Shown: positions 63,641 to 64,000 of the stretch, piece by piece
How positions within the stretch are numbered: the first letter of the stretch is position 1
Layout: each line of letters opens with the position of its first letter
DNA from: Paenibacillus pini JCM 16418
Lineage (GTDB): Bacteria; Bacillota; Bacilli; Paenibacillales; Paenibacillaceae
Direction: 5' to 3'
DNA: 64,000 nucleotides
NCBI RefSeq assembly: GCF_000576305.1
Contig: NZ_BAVZ01000009.1
Coordinates: 62,001 to 126,000 of the forward strand
Translations under genes and position numbers: made by a program
The notes under the pieces: model-generated
The model's database searches: none
Told to the model about the DNA's origin: nothing
Seen by the model: the letters and a program-made list of their open reading frames with translations, nothing else

Positions 63641-64000
63641 AGCATTGCATTTTGCATTTAGATATGGAGCTATCATTGTAATTATAGGTGTCATCACGTT
63701 TTTCTCGGTTCGTCTTCCATACTTTTTTTCTCTGAATAATTTTGCTGACATTTTAGGATCAATCACGATCGTTACGTTTGTAGCTATAGGTGTGACACTT
63801 TCATTAATTGTCGATGGATTTGATTTATCTGTTGGTTCAACCGTTTCGCTAACCACAATAGGTGCTGCCTCACTGATGATTTGGTACGAGCAGCCGCTAT
63901 ATATCGTGATTTTGGTTCCTTTGATTATTGGGGCAGTCATTGGACTTCTTAATGCATTTTTGATCGTGAAATTACGAATTCCTGACTTACTTGCCACGCT
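63630..64000 (+). CDS. CUT2 sugar ABC transporter permease (RbsC-type), truncated by window edge
   Basis: The first 123 residues of a ribose-type permease. ATG 63630 lies inside the end of the ATPase gene. The start reads MKDKALHFAFRYGAIIVIIG, then DGFDLSVGSTVSLTTIGAAS, the family's conserved region, and NAFLIVKLRIPDLLATL at the edge. Three membrane segments are visible. Confidence 0.92.
   Translation, partial: MKDKALHFAFRYGAIIVIIGVITFFSVRLPYFFSLNNFADILGSITIVTFVAIGVTLSLIVDGFDLSVGSTVSLTTIGAASLMIWYEQPLYIVILVPLIIGAVIGLLNAFLIVKLRIPDLLAT

Overview
The window reads as chromosomal DNA of an endospore-forming, low-to-mid GC Bacillota, most likely Paenibacillus or a close relative. Evidence: Bacillus-like gene order around scpAB, dacB-spmAB, rluB, resABCDE, serA, prsW, ypeB, cmk, rpsA, der, gpsA and spoIVA; SLH-type cell-surface anchoring; a YesN/AraC-type response regulator; and a CUT1 sugar ABC operon with no ATPase of its own. 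No rRNA, tRNA, CRISPR array, insertion sequence or phage gene was recognised.

Region 1 (1-27.1 kb) is an accessory glycan-degradation island, all on the + strand. It holds the 3' part of a response regulator, an SLH-anchored cohesin protein, a GH101 endo-alpha-N-acetylgalactosaminidase, a small cohesin-dockerin protein, a GH2 beta-galactosidase, two GH84 hexosaminidases, and a CUT1 transporter lying between the two GH84 genes. All four enzymes end in a cohesin followed by a dockerin. With the anchored cohesin and the free cohesin-dockerin protein, this suggests a cell-wall-bound, chain-forming multi-enzyme complex acting on mucin-type O-glycans or other HexNAc/Gal glycans. Three decayed dockerin fragments lie between genes and record lost or rearranged modules. 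A pair of 15-bp direct repeats spaced exactly 21 bp occurs upstream of both the anchor gene and the transporter. It is the best candidate operator for the adjacent regulator.

Region 2 (27.2-60.8 kb) is conserved core genome. It covers chromosome segregation (scpAB), spore germination, cortex and coat genes (gerW, dacB, spmAB, ypeB, spoVIF, spoIVA), cytochrome c biogenesis with its two-component system (resABC, resDE), and serine synthesis behind a T-box riboswitch (serA, - strand). It also includes protein quality control and proteolysis (MecA-like, PrsW, CPBP), nucleotide, lipid and translation genes (cmk, plsC, rpsA, der, plsY, gpsA) and several small unknown proteins.

Region 3 (60.9-64 kb) begins a CUT2 (ribose-type) sugar ABC operon: binding lipoprotein, double-ATPase and a permease cut by the right edge.

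Eight genes, several of them normally essential (scpA, cmk, resB, resC), are broken by about ten indels, mostly single-base losses in short homopolymers. This pattern points to uncorrected assembly errors rather than decay, so the affected genes are annotated here as single full-length CDSs.
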